Shown: piece by piece, positions 13,541-22,297 of the stretch | How positions within the stretch are numbered: the first letter of the stretch is position 1 | How the letters are laid out: every line of letters begins with the position of its first letter | Assembly (NCBI GenBank): GCA_003150615.1 | Contig: QALN01000009.1 | Location: 1-64,000 of the forward strand | From: Flavobacteriales bacterium | GTDB taxonomy: Bacteria > Bacteroidota > Bacteroidia > Flavobacteriales > UBA1820 | DNA: 64,000 nucleotides | Reading direction: 5' to 3' | Program-made: the position numbers and the translations under genes | The notes under the pieces: generated by a model | The model's input: only the letters and a program-made list of their open reading frames with translations | Databases searched by the model: none | Told to the model about the DNA's origin: nothing

Positions 13541-13628
13541 CACCGCTTCCCGCACTCTGTAAATGAGGATGTAAAGGGCAGCGGACGATTTTCGGGAACA
13601 TAAAACGACAAGACAGGGAGGAATACGG

Positions 13629-15638
13629 ATGCTTTCGGCCAACAACATAGCGGTAGTATTTTCGGGAGAGACGCTCTTTTCGGGCGTTAGTTTCAAAATA
13701 AACAAAGGCGACAGGATAGGTCTGGCCGGTAAAAACGGAGCAGGCAAGACCACTCTGATGAAAGTACTCTCAGGTGATTTGCGCCCGGACGAAGGCGCTC
13801 TGTCGTACGACGGGGATGTAAAAGTCGGAATCCTGCGCCAGGACATAGACTTCGAAGACCGCCACACTCTGCTGGGGGAAATCGAAAGTTCGTTTACCGA
13901 AATAAAACGCATAGAAAAACGCCTGGCCGAAGTCAACCGCGAACTGGAAACGCGCACCGATTACCAGAGCGACTCCTACACCCGCCTTATAGAAGAACTG
14001 AACGACCTCACACACAAATTCGACCTGGCCGGAGGTTATACCTTTGCCGGTGACATTGAACGGATACTTATGGGTCTTGGCTTCGACCGGGAAGACTTCG
14101 ACAAAGACACGAGCCTCTTTTCCGGAGGCTGGCGCATGCGCATAGAACTGGCCAAACTGCTGCTCCAGAAAAACGACATCCTGCTGTTGGACGAGCCGAC
14201 CAACCACCTGGATATCGAATCCATCATATGGTTGGAGGACTTTTTGAACAAATTCCCCGGAGGTGTGGTACTGGTCAGCCACGACCGTACTTTTCTGGAC
14301 AACGTGACAAACCGCACTATCGAGATATCCGGCGGACGCATATACGACTACAAACAGCCGTACTCCAAATTCCTCGAATTACGCCAGGAGATACGCGAAA
14401 AGCAAATCGCCACTCGCAAAAACCAGGAAAACGAGATCAAACAGACCAAACAGCTGATCGAACGTTTCCGCTACAAAGCCACCAAGGCCGCATTTGCGCA
14501 GAGCCTGATGAAGCGGCTGGAAAAGACCGAGCTTATAGAAGTAGATACTGACGACGTTGCCGCGATGAATCTGAAGTTCCAGGTGGACAGCCCTACGGGA
14601 AAAGTAGTGTTCCGCGCCGAAAACGTATGCAAAACCTTCGACGACACCTACCGCAAAATAGACCGCGACGGGCATGAAATAGAAGTAAAATACGAACCGA
14701 AACAAGTTCTGCGCGGTATAAACCTCGAAGTGGAACGCGGCGACAAAATAGCTTTCGTCGGCAAGAACGGACAGGGTAAGACCACTTTCGTACGTTGCCT
14801 TCTCGGACAGATAAACTACCAGGGCACGATCGAGAAAGGCCACAACGTACACCTCGGCTACTACGCCCAGAACCAGAAGGAAAGCCTCGACCTGGAAAAG
14901 ACCCTCATACAGACTATCGAAGACGAAGCGACCGAGGCCATGCGCCCCAAAGCGCGCGATCTTCTGGGCAGTTTCCTTTTTTCCGGGGACGCGATAGACA
15001 AAAAGGTAAAAGTCCTCTCCGGCGGCGAACGTGGACGTATAGCCCTGTGCAAACTGTTAGTCCGCCCGTTCAATGTCCTGCTGATGGACGAACCTACCAA
15101 CCATCTGGACATACGCTCCAAAGCCATACTCAAAGAAGCGCTCAAATCGTTCGACGGAACGCTGATACTGGTCAGCCACGACCGCGATTTTTTGAACGGA
15201 CTGACGAACAAAGTGTACGAATTCCGCGGAGGTTACGCCAAGGAATATCTAGGCGATATAAATTTCTACCTCGAACAAAGGAAAGTCGACTCTTTCCGCG
15301 AAATGGAACTGGAACGCACGGATGAAAAAACAGCCTCCGTACGCCAATCTCCAGCTTCCAAAGGACAATCTAAAAAAGAAAACCTTTCATTTGCCGAAAA
15401 AAAGGAACTGGAAAAGGAAGTCCGCCGCCTGACCAACAAAGTAAGCAAACTGGAGGGCGAAATAGAGGAAACAGAACGGCTAATCGCGTCTATGGACCAG
15501 CTCTTTGCGGAAGCCGGATACACACATTCGGACGAGGACTTCGTTAAATATCAGGAACTCAAACGTTCACTGGACGAAAAGATGACCGCATGGGAGCAAG
15601 CGCAGGAAGAATTATCCTCTGCGCAGGGACGGTTATAG
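13629..15638 (+). CDS. ABC-F family ATPase (Uup/EttA-type ribosome factor)
   Basis: 669 aa, two ABC domains with no membrane segments. Domain 1: Walker A GKNGAGKTTL at about 37, signature LFSGGWRMRIELA, Walker B ILLLDEPTNHLD. Domain 2: GKNGQGKTTF at about 379, LSGGERGRIALC, VLLMDEPTNHLD. Between them is the charged ABC-F linker (about 240-300), and after domain 2 a Lys/Glu-rich coiled coil (about 585-665) as in Uup. Such proteins bind the ribosomal E site or act in DNA-linked roles. Length and the coiled coil favour the Uup-like subgroup; this is not clearly an antibiotic-resistance type. Followed 39 bp later by the glycosylase gene, likely co-transcribed. Confidence 0.92.
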   Translation: MLSANNIAVVFSGETLFSGVSFKINKGDRIGLAGKNGAGKTTLMKVLSGDLRPDEGALSYDGDVKVGILRQDIDFEDRHTLLGEIESSFTEIKRIEKRLAEVNRELETRTDYQSDSYTRLIEELNDLTHKFDLAGGYTFAGDIERILMGLGFDREDFDKDTSLFSGGWRMRIELAKLLLQKNDILLLDEPTNHLDIESIIWLEDFLNKFPGGVVLVSHDRTFLDNVTNRTIEISGGRIYDYKQPYSKFLELRQEIREKQIATRKNQENEIKQTKQLIERFRYKATKAAFAQSLMKRLEKTELIEVDTDDVAAMNLKFQVDSPTGKVVFRAENVCKTFDDTYRKIDRDGHEIEVKYEPKQVLRGINLEVERGDKIAFVGKNGQGKTTFVRCLLGQINYQGTIEKGHNVHLGYYAQNQKESLDLEKTLIQTIEDEATEAMRPKARDLLGSFLFSGDAIDKKVKVLSGGERGRIALCKLLVRPFNVLLMDEPTNHLDIRSKAILKEALKSFDGTLILVSHDRDFLNGLTNKVYEFRGGYAKEYLGDINFYLEQRKVDSFREMELERTDEKTASVRQSPASKGQSKKENLSFAEKKELEKEVRRLTNKVSKLEGEIEETERLIASMDQLFAEAGYTHSDEDFVKYQELKRSLDEKMTAWEQAQEELSSAQGRL

Positions 15639-15677
15639 CGAAACACGCACACACAAAACCAGCGAACATAAATAACC

Positions 15678-16280
15678 ATGCCACGTAAAACGGCCGGAAC
15701 ACCATTGCCCGAAGATTTTTTCCACTCCCGCACGGCCTTGGAACTGGCTCCGGCTTTGCTCGGCGTACACATAAACATTCCGGCGGAAGGTATCGTATGC
15801 CGCATAACCGAAACCGAGGCATACATGGGTGCCGGCGATGCGGCATGCCATGCCAGCGACGGACGCCGAACAGCGCGCACCGAAGTGATGTTCCGCCGCG
15901 GGGGTATTTTTTACGTGTACCTCATCTACGGGATGTACCATTGCGCCAATATAGTTTCCGGGAAAGAGGGTTCCGGCGAAGCGGTACTTTTACGCAGCGT
16001 GGAAATACTCGAAGGACACGATTCGGCAAGCCTACGCCGCTACGGTAAACCGTACGGACAACTGTCCGCATACCAGAAAAAAAATCTGTGCAACGGCCCG
16101 GGGAAACTGTGCCTGGCGCTAGGCATCGACAAATCATTCAACGGTTCGCCGTGTTCATCCTCCGGGCTTTACCTATCCGCAGGGGACGTCATATCTGCAT
16201 CCGAAGTAAAAACATCCGCACGTATAGGCGTGGAATACGCCGGGGATGCCGCGCTGTTCCCGTGGCGTTTTTACATCTGA
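15678..16280 (+). CDS. 3-methyladenine DNA glycosylase (AAG/MPG family)
   Basis: Removes alkylated purines and starts base excision repair. 200 aa, the normal size. Family blocks visible: LGVHINIP...ITETEAYMG, HASDGRRTARTEVMFRRGGIFYVYLIYGMYHCANIVSG and GEAVLLRSVEILEG, followed by NGPGKLCLALGID, which carries the usual substrate-pocket residues. The Glu in TETEAY is the expected general base. Second gene of an apparent two-gene unit with the ABC-F ATPase. Confidence 0.95.
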   Translation: MPRKTAGTPLPEDFFHSRTALELAPALLGVHINIPAEGIVCRITETEAYMGAGDAACHASDGRRTARTEVMFRRGGIFYVYLIYGMYHCANIVSGKEGSGEAVLLRSVEILEGHDSASLRRYGKPYGQLSAYQKKNLCNGPGKLCLALGIDKSFNGSPCSSSGLYLSAGDVISASEVKTSARIGVEYAGDAALFPWRFYI

Positions 16281-16620
16281 CTTGATGCCATTATAAAACT
16301 ATCCTGTTGCCAATACCCTTGAAAATCCCTTTTTATGGGGAGCCGAGCGGTATAAATTAACCACTTTTCGGGATTTTACACACAAGCGACAATCCTCATC
16401 TTTGTAATGTCAAAAGGCCGTGAGAGCTCTGAAAAGAAAAAACGGAACACATTGAAAGCTCCCGGCTATCGAAAAATGGATTGATGTTGTATATTTTAAT
16501 AAATTTTTGATCCCGTAAAAGGCGCCGCTTATCTTCTTCTTATCAAGGCGCCTTTTTTCATATCCGCGTATGAAGTTTACATATGTTCGCCGGAAGTTGA
16601 CACGCAGATCTTATGGTATT
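16281..16620. other. Intergenic region between convergent genes, possible small RNA
   Basis: 340 bp with no convincing protein frame. It holds a bidirectional terminator hairpin (16517-16558). Between about 16410 and 16480 a stem GCCG...GAGCT/AGCTC...CGGC can form around a purine-rich loop. A weak -7-like CATCTTTG is at 16396-16403. These could make a small RNA of about 150 nt, but no known family is recognised. Confidence 0.4.
16517..16558. terminator. Bidirectional terminator
   Basis: Stem AAAAGGCGCC/GGCGCCTTTT with a 20-nt loop. On the plus strand it is followed by T6 in total; on the minus strand it lies about 60 bp beyond the flavoprotein stop and gives a T4 tail. Confidence 0.75.
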
Positions 16621-17205
16621 TCAGCGCATTCCTGCAAAACGCTTTTTATACTTTAAAATCAATGCCGTAAGACGTGCTATATATTTTTCCGGTATATATT
16701 CCATCCGTTTTGTCCCTGGAATAACTACGGATGACGTCTTTATCCCGCCGGATAACAACACCTCGCGCACTGCGCGCAAAGAGCCGCGGCTCTGCCCGAA
16801 AATAACGTTAAACGGAAATGGTGTTGTACACGCGGTTACGACTATCGCCCGTTTGCCAGTTAATTTTTTAACCGGTATCCCTCGCGGCGTCTCCCCCATG
16901 AACACAGGCACGAGCCGGTCGAACAAGTTTTTTAACCCTCCGCTCATATTGGCCCAATACGTAGGAGTGCCTACTATTATAAGATCAGCTTCACGGATCA
17001 GCCCGGCTGCGCGATGTGCATCGTCAGGCGGCAGAACACAAACACCTGTGGCGCGGCAGGCCATACAGCCGGTACACTGTTTTATATCAGCGGAATATAC
17101 ATCGATTACCTCCGTGTCGCCGGCAACTATCTCGCCGGCCATAGTAAGCATACGGGATATCTTACCCGCAGGACGCGGAGAGCCGTTTATTATAAGCGTT
17201 TTCAT
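16621..17205 (-). CDS. NADPH-dependent FMN reductase/flavodoxin-like protein
   Basis: 194 aa from the ATG at 17205 (MKTLIINGSPRPAGKISRML), chosen over a 61-residue upstream extension because it starts the flavodoxin fold exactly at the first beta strand and the extension overlaps the next gene. The FMN phosphate loop is NGSPRPAGK; CTGCMACRATGVC is a Cys-rich segment seen in iron-sulfur-flavoprotein-like members; GTPTYWANMSGGLKNLFDR binds the flavin ring. The substrate is unknown. Directly downstream of the feo genes, so a redox role tied to iron is possible but unproven. Confidence 0.88.
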   Translation of the reverse strand: MKTLIINGSPRPAGKISRMLTMAGEIVAGDTEVIDVYSADIKQCTGCMACRATGVCVLPPDDAHRAAGLIREADLIIVGTPTYWANMSGGLKNLFDRLVPVFMGETPRGIPVKKLTGKRAIVVTACTTPFPFNVIFGQSRGSLRAVREVLLSGGIKTSSVVIPGTKRMEYIPEKYIARLTALILKYKKRFAGMR

Positions 17206-17240
17206 ATATCGTAGAAAATTATGCTCCCTGCGCCCGTATG

Positions 17241-17423
17241 TTATATGCCGGAGCGTTTCGTACACTGCCCGGCAGCAGGACACCCGTCGCACCCGTTGCA
17301 TGAGCGATGTTTCCCTTTGCCGGAGCCGCAACATTTTCCGCCACCGCGAAGCCTTCTTACAAGGATACGCAGCAATACGACCGAGCAAACGGCTATTACG
17401 GCTATGGTCAACACCTGGTCCAT
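17241..17423 (-). CDS. FeoB-associated Cys-rich membrane protein
   Basis: 60 aa. One N-terminal membrane helix (VLTIAVIAVCSVVLLRILV) is followed by a short basic stretch and a cluster of Cys (KCCGSGKGKHRSCNGCDGCPAAGQC), the pattern of the small FeoB-associated protein found beside feoB in many anaerobes. It starts 17 bp after feoAB on the same strand, so it is almost certainly co-transcribed. It may help assemble the Fe2+ channel; the function is not established. Confidence 0.88.
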   Translation of the reverse strand: MDQVLTIAVIAVCSVVLLRILVRRLRGGGKCCGSGKGKHRSCNGCDGCPAAGQCTKRSGI

Positions 17424-17440
17424 CTTATGCTCTTTTTTCT

Positions 17441-19939
17441 TTAAAATCCCAAAAGGCCTCCTATCCTATACACGGCAAAACTGATTATCCATGCCAGCGA
17501 CGTGGTGTACACGGCAGTGAATACGGCCCATCGCCATCCGGCTTCTCGGCCTATGGCAACCACTGCGGCAATGCACGGGAAATACAGCAATATGAACACC
17601 ATAAGTGTAAATGCCACCAGAGGCGTATATACGCGCTCTCCGGCTTTAGGACCCGATGTGTATGACTGTTCCTTGAGGCGTTGTTCCAGCGGAGCTCCGG
17701 AACCGTCGTCATTGGCCAATACGGCCATCGTGCTGACTACTATTTCCTTTGCCGCAAAACCCGTGACAAGGCTTATGCCTATCCTCCAGTCGAATCCGAG
17801 CGGTTCTATAGCCGGTTCTATCGTCTTTCCTATACGGCCGATATACGATTTTTCCTGCTTCTCGGAAGATTGTTCGTGTTCTATTGCGGCAACAGCTTCT
17901 TCCTTCTGGCCTTCGGGCATGGCCGATGCTTCTACCTGCATCTTAAGCGCTTCATAGTCTTTGGAGTAATCCGTTTCCAGAGGATAATGTCCCAAAGCCC
18001 ATATCACCACCGAAGCCGTGAGTATGATAGTCCCCATTTTTCTAAGATACTGCAATCCCTTGTCCCACATATGCCGGGTAACACTGGAAAAAGTAGGAAT
18101 ACGGTACGGCGGCAATTCCATAACGAACGGAGCTTCCTGTTTATTGAAAAATATCTTTTTCAACGCCAGAGAAGAGAATACCGCTACGACAACACCCATC
18201 AAATATATGGCGAAAAGCACCAGACCGCTGTTGTCCGGGAAAAACGCGCTTATAAGAAGCACATACACCGGCAGACGCGCGCTGCACGAGGTAAACGGTA
18301 TTATGAGCATGGTAAGCAGGCGATCCTTGCGGCTTTCAAGCGTACGTGTAGCCATTATCGCCGGCACATTGCACCCGAAACCCATAAGAAGCGGTATGAA
18401 CGACTTACCGTGCAGCCCTATCTTGTGCATCATACGGTCCATTATGAAAGCCGCGCGGGCCATATATCCCGTGTCTTCCATAAGCGATATGAAAAAGAAC
18501 AATATCAATATATTGGGCAAAAACACGATCACACCTCCCACACCGTTTATCACACCGTCTATGATAAGTTCTTTGAAAGAGCTTTCAGGCAGCGTAGCCG
18601 AAAGGTAACCGCTCAGGGCCGAAATACCGTCCTCTATCCATCCCGCAGGATATCCGCCCAATGTAAACGTGGCTTGAAACATAGCCAGCATAAGAGCCAG
18701 AAATATGGGAAATCCAAGCCATTTATTCGTAATAAGGGCATCTATATCGCGCCCTTTGCGCCGTGACGAACCCTCCTTGCCGGACATCGTTTCGGACAGT
18801 GCCCCGGCTATAAATCCGTAACGGGCATCGGCTATTATCGTTTCCGCATTTTCTCCGTAACCGGCCTCCATTTTTGCTGCGGCATGACCGGCGATACGCA
18901 ATATCTTGCCTGAATTGGGACATTTCCCTATCGTGCGTTGCACGGCCTTATCGCCCTCCAACAGCCTGAGCGACAGGTAACGCGCCGAATAGCGCGCCAT
19001 AAGGTCGGCATTGCGGCGGATTTCCTTCTGCAATATGTGTATGACATGTTCAATATCGCTGCCGTAATTTATATGCACATGGCGTACTGTGGGTTCGTTG
19101 TCCTCGAACACATCTATCACTTTGTCCAAAAGTTGGGAAATCCCTTCGCCCTGACGGGCGGTTGTAGGAACTATAGGTATGCCTATCATGGAACCCAGAC
19201 TGCGGTAATCCAGCGTTGCATCGCTCCGGAGCAATTCATCGTACATATTGAGGGCCATTACGACCTTCAGGTCCATATCGATGAGCGAGGTAGTCAGAAA
19301 GAGATTCCGTTCGAGATTTGTGGCATCCACTACGTTTATAACCACATCGGGCATTTTTTCCGTAAGATGGGCGCGCACATAAAGTTCTTCGGGAGAATAT
19401 TCCGTAAGGGAATAAGTCCCTGGAAGGTCCGAGAGTCTTATGGTATATCCCTTATGTCTGATAGTGGCTGTTTTTACATCCACGGTGACGCCGCTATAAT
19501 TGCCTACGCGCTGGTGCGAACCGGATGCTGCGTTGAAAAGCGAAGTCTTCCCGCTGTTCGGATTACCTACAAGGGCCACGTTTATAGTGCGTACTGCGGC
19601 GTGGTAAAAACGGTTTTGTTGGTCGGTTGACAATGTTATGGCATCTTGCCTGACTACCGATGGCTGTACGGAAGTATCGCCGGACACGTAGGCCGGACTG
19701 ACCTCTATCATAGAGGCTTCGGCGCGGCGCAAAGCCACTTTATATCCCATTATAAGATATTCTACCGGGTCGAGCATGGGCGCACTTTTTATAACGGCTA
19801 TGGTCTTGCCTTTTACAAATCCCATCTCTGTTATACGTTTGCGGAACGAACCGTGCCCGCGTACCTTTACTATCACCCCTGTCTGTCCGGTTTCCAGGTC
19901 AGATAATTTTACGGTATGTATAGTTCTTGTTTCCAACAT
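17441..19939 (-). CDS. feoB: Ferrous iron transporter, FeoA-FeoB fusion
   Basis: GTP-dependent Fe2+ uptake across the inner membrane. 832 aa from the ATG at 19939; a GTG seven codons upstream (19960) is the alternative. Residues about 7-80 are a FeoA (SH3-like) domain (KLSDLETGQTGVIVKVRG...). The G domain begins at about 120, with G1 GNPNSGKTS at 125-133, G3 DLPGTYSL and the G4-region VVDATNLERN. The C-terminal half has the FeoB Gate motifs (GFGCNVPAIMATRTLES, FTSCSARLPVYVLL) in about eight membrane helices. FeoA-FeoB fusion is common in Bacteroidota. Followed by the Cys-rich accessory gene. A consensus promoter is at 20157-20188. Confidence 0.96.
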   Translation of the reverse strand: MLETRTIHTVKLSDLETGQTGVIVKVRGHGSFRKRITEMGFVKGKTIAVIKSAPMLDPVEYLIMGYKVALRRAEASMIEVSPAYVSGDTSVQPSVVRQDAITLSTDQQNRFYHAAVRTINVALVGNPNSGKTSLFNAASGSHQRVGNYSGVTVDVKTATIRHKGYTIRLSDLPGTYSLTEYSPEELYVRAHLTEKMPDVVINVVDATNLERNLFLTTSLIDMDLKVVMALNMYDELLRSDATLDYRSLGSMIGIPIVPTTARQGEGISQLLDKVIDVFEDNEPTVRHVHINYGSDIEHVIHILQKEIRRNADLMARYSARYLSLRLLEGDKAVQRTIGKCPNSGKILRIAGHAAAKMEAGYGENAETIIADARYGFIAGALSETMSGKEGSSRRKGRDIDALITNKWLGFPIFLALMLAMFQATFTLGGYPAGWIEDGISALSGYLSATLPESSFKELIIDGVINGVGGVIVFLPNILILFFFISLMEDTGYMARAAFIMDRMMHKIGLHGKSFIPLLMGFGCNVPAIMATRTLESRKDRLLTMLIIPFTSCSARLPVYVLLISAFFPDNSGLVLFAIYLMGVVVAVFSSLALKKIFFNKQEAPFVMELPPYRIPTFSSVTRHMWDKGLQYLRKMGTIILTASVVIWALGHYPLETDYSKDYEALKMQVEASAMPEGQKEEAVAAIEHEQSSEKQEKSYIGRIGKTIEPAIEPLGFDWRIGISLVTGFAAKEIVVSTMAVLANDDGSGAPLEQRLKEQSYTSGPKAGERVYTPLVAFTLMVFILLYFPCIAAVVAIGREAGWRWAVFTAVYTTSLAWIISFAVYRIGGLLGF

Positions 19940-20080
19940 CGTATCATAATATCCGCACACTAAGGCGGCATAACTTTTTAACCTGTAAAATTACTTTTTT
20001 TCACCGTACACACGGTATTTTTTAACTCCGGAGCTCTTTTTAAAATCACTTGGTTTCTTCTGTTTACACAAAGCTTTGAC

Positions 20081-20088
20081 TATATTTG
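20081..20088 (+). promoter_or_regulatory. Possible -7 box toward the DUF4491 gene
   Basis: TATATTTG on the plus strand, 170 bp upstream of the ATG at 20259. No TTG is found 19-21 bp upstream. Confidence 0.45.
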
Positions 20089-20156
20089 CATAATATGCTT
20101 CAGAGCCAAAGCAACAACATCGGACAGCTCCCTCCAAAGCACCGTCTATCCGGTTG

Positions 20157-20188
20157 CAAAGGTAAACGTTTGACACCGCTCCGTTCAA
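20157..20188 (-). promoter_or_regulatory. feoAB promoter
   Basis: Minus strand: TTG (20188-20186), 21 bp, TACCTTTG (20164-20157). Same -7 octamer as the rrn promoters. Predicted start about 20150, giving a leader of about 210 nt before the feoAB ATG, long enough for leader-based control. No Fur site was recognised by eye. Confidence 0.7.
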
Positions 20189-20258
20189 TCGCCGATACAG
20201 GCTGTTTTTGCCCTGACGTATCCCATAATTACGGGATGGATAACAACAACGTTTCGAT

Positions 20259-20570
20259 ATGGATATAATAGAAAAATACGGTCTTGAAGGCCTTGTTATA
20301 GGCGCCTTGACATTCGTTATAATAGGCGTGTTCCACCCTTTGGTATCTAAAGGAGAATATTACTTCGGCACGCGAATATGGTGTTTTTTTCTCATCGGAG
20401 GAATCGCAGGCCTTGCCGCTTCGCTTAGCATAGACAACGTCGCAATTTCAGCCGCTGCCGGAGTGTTCGCTTTTTCTTGCTTCTGGAGCATTAAGGAAGT
20501 ATTTGAACAACGTGAAAGGGTACGAAAGGGCTGGTTTCCGAAAAACCCGAAAAGAAAATACCCGTTCTGA
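20259..20570 (+). CDS. DUF4491 family membrane protein
   Basis: 103 aa with three hydrophobic segments (about 10-26, 41-60, 63-82) and the family features GVFHPLVSKGEYYFG near the start and a WSIKEVFEQRERVRKGWFPKNP tail. The family is confined to Bacteroidota and close relatives, and its function is unknown. Converges with the DUF4923 gene, leaving 5 bp between the stops. The polar, Lys-rich C-terminus is probably cytoplasmic. Confidence 0.88.
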   Translation: MDIIEKYGLEGLVIGALTFVIIGVFHPLVSKGEYYFGTRIWCFFLIGGIAGLAASLSIDNVAISAAAGVFAFSCFWSIKEVFEQRERVRKGWFPKNPKRKYPF

Positions 20571-20575
20571 GCCCT

Positions 20576-21211
20576 TTATTTGGACAATTCTATGCCCAGT
20601 AATATCCCGTCGTAATCCTGAGCCAATGAGGCAATTGTTTTAAGGGAAGATATATTCACCATCGAGGAAAGGGACGAAAGCATATTAACAGCCTTGTCCG
20701 TATTGAACATCACATATATCCTGCCGCTTGATTTGTACACCGTAGCGTGAAATTCTTTGGCCGCAATACCCGTCTTTCCGGCCGTATACCTCAATGTAAG
20801 TGCGCCGGCCCCATCCGCCGAATATGTACCTTTGAGAGTAGCTTTGGGCGTGACATTTGTAAAAGTGCTGTCGGAATTGAACGTGAACGTACATCCGCTT
20901 TCGGTAAGACCAGCCTTTTCGCACCATCCGTCGAGTTTTTCCTTCACTTTAGAGGCAGCTACTTCACCGCCTGCTTTTTTGAGCATATCGTCGCTCTCAA
21001 AACGGCATGCCGCCCCCGTGAAACGCCACGTCCCCTGCATATTGGCCTGCGTTACCTTATCACTGGACGTAACGGAACTTATCGCATCCTGTACTTTTTG
21101 GGAAGACAAAATATCTTTGAGTGAAAAACCGGACGACTGAGCATACGCCGATACCGGGCAGACAAACGCCAAAACTGACAATGCAAAAAAACAAAACAAA
21201 CGCTTTTTCAT
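20576..21211 (-). CDS. DUF4923 family secreted/lipocalin-like protein
   Basis: 211 aa. A clear signal peptide (MKKRLFCFFALSVLAFVCPVSAYAQS) with cleavage after AYA or AQ. The mature part contains MQGTWRFTGAACRFESDDML, GCTFTFNSDSTF and LKGTYSADGAGALTLRYT, a repeated 'gets weight from W/T-rich strands' pattern typical of small beta-barrel (lipocalin-like) Bacteroidales proteins. Probably periplasmic or on the outer membrane. Function unknown. Single gene, convergent with DUF4491. Confidence 0.85.
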   Translation of the reverse strand: MKKRLFCFFALSVLAFVCPVSAYAQSSGFSLKDILSSQKVQDAISSVTSSDKVTQANMQGTWRFTGAACRFESDDMLKKAGGEVAASKVKEKLDGWCEKAGLTESGCTFTFNSDSTFTNVTPKATLKGTYSADGAGALTLRYTAGKTGIAAKEFHATVYKSSGRIYVMFNTDKAVNMLSSLSSMVNISSLKTIASLAQDYDGILLGIELSK

Positions 21212-21275
21212 TTTCTAAAACGGTTTTAAAAACCTGTAGGCATATCCCCCGGAACTTTTACATACCCGGAGAGCA

Positions 21276-21680
21276 CTACTCGAATTCCGGAAAACACTTC
21301 AAAAAATACTCCGGAGCCCTGCACGGACGCCTTGTCACGGCATCCACACATGCCAGCGTGACGCTTCCCGTTGCCACAAGTTCGCCGTTCTGGTTAGTTA
21401 TACTGTAATCGAACAACACTCGTACCGACGGTTTCTGCCTGAGCGTGACTTCCACGTCTAGCACATCATCGTAATAAGCCGATTTTATGTACTTTACTTT
21501 CAGCTCTGCCACCGGGAGCATAACTCCCATTTCCTCCATCTCCCGGTACGACAATCCACGCGAACGGAGCATTTCCAAACGCGACGCCTCGAAATACACG
21601 GCGTAGTTACCATGATAAACGATGCCCATCTTGTCCGTCTCGTTATAACGTACCCTTATCTTGTTTACGTACTTTACCAT
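21276..21680 (-). CDS. Acyl-CoA thioesterase, YbgC/4HBT hot-dog family
   Basis: 134 aa. Catalytic Asp16 lies in the YNETDKMGIVYHGNYAVYFEASR block that defines the 4-hydroxybenzoyl-CoA/YbgC thioesterases. The rest (LPVAELKVKYIKSAYYDDVLDVEVTL, VLFDYSITNQNGELVATGSVTLACVD) is a normal hot-dog fold. Substrate specificity cannot be read from sequence. Upstream neighbour is rdgB (26 bp apart); it is the last gene before DUF4923, possibly in the rdgB-buk-ptb unit. Confidence 0.92.
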   Translation of the reverse strand: MVKYVNKIRVRYNETDKMGIVYHGNYAVYFEASRLEMLRSRGLSYREMEEMGVMLPVAELKVKYIKSAYYDDVLDVEVTLRQKPSVRVLFDYSITNQNGELVATGSVTLACVDAVTRRPCRAPEYFLKCFPEFE

Positions 21681-21706
21681 AATGTATAAAAATGATTCAG
21701 GTTATT

Positions 21707-22291
21707 TCATTCCTTGCCATACCGCGCCAGAAAATCGGCCATAGCACGCACGGCCCGCCCACGATGACTTATCAGGCCTTTCTCATCGAGCGACATCTGC
21801 GCAAAAGTGCGGTCGAAACCGTCGGGCATGAATACCGGGTCGTACCCGAACCCTCCTTCTCCGCGTCTTTCTTCCAATATGCGCCCCTCCACCGTGCCTT
21901 CGAAAAAATATTCACGACCGTCGAGCAACAGCGAAATTACGGTACAAAACCTTGCTTTCCTGTCATTGCGCCCATTCAACGCACGCAGCAACTTTTCCAC
22001 ATTGTCGTCGTAAGAAGCGTTTTCACCGGCATACCGCGCGGAATACACTCCAGGAGCGCCGCCCAATGCGTCCACAATAAGACCCGTATCGTCCGCAAAA
22101 CAATCAGCCCCGAAACGTTCCTTCACGTACCTCGACTTCTGCGAAGCATTCTCAGCAAGAGTAGTCCCCGTTTCAGGTATTTCGCCTGAAAAACCCATGT
22201 CGAAAAGGGACATTACCTTCACAAAATCAGGAACGGCCTCCCGTATTTCCTCCAGTTTATGTGCGTTGTGCGTAGCGAATATCAGTTCCAT
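21707..22291 (-). CDS. rdgB: Non-canonical purine NTP pyrophosphatase (RdgB/HAM1)
   Basis: Hydrolyses dITP, XTP and related damaged purine nucleotides. 194 aa. The substrate-binding start THNAHKLEEIREA, the catalytic CFADDTGLIVDALGGAPGVYSARYAG block and the later GYDPVFMPDG and SHRGRAVRAM blocks are all present. 6 bp downstream of buk on the same strand, so translation is probably coupled with the butyrate genes. Nothing unusual. Confidence 0.96.
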   Translation of the reverse strand: MELIFATHNAHKLEEIREAVPDFVKVMSLFDMGFSGEIPETGTTLAENASQKSRYVKERFGADCFADDTGLIVDALGGAPGVYSARYAGENASYDDNVEKLLRALNGRNDRKARFCTVISLLLDGREYFFEGTVEGRILEERRGEGGFGYDPVFMPDGFDRTFAQMSLDEKGLISHRGRAVRAMADFLARYGKE

Positions 22292-22297
22292 ATCTTT

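Larger units (their letters stand above)
19940..20258. other. Divergent control region between feoAB and the DUF4491 gene
   Basis: 319 bp without a convincing gene. It holds a consensus promoter toward feoAB (20157-20188, minus) and a -7 box toward DUF4491 (20081-20088, plus). The predicted starts face away past each other, so the two leaders would overlap by about 55 nt in antisense. A minus frame (19991-20188) ends in a Lys-rich stretch but begins inside the promoter and is not called as a gene. Confidence 0.6.

Noticed and set aside
19991..20188. 65-aa minus-strand leader protein upstream of feoAB
   Set aside because: Its start codon coincides with the -33 element of the feoAB promoter, so the frame would not be transcribed from it.
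20086..20268. 60-aa plus-strand protein
   Set aside because: It overlaps the start of the DUF4491 gene out of frame and has no homology or conserved pattern that I can see.
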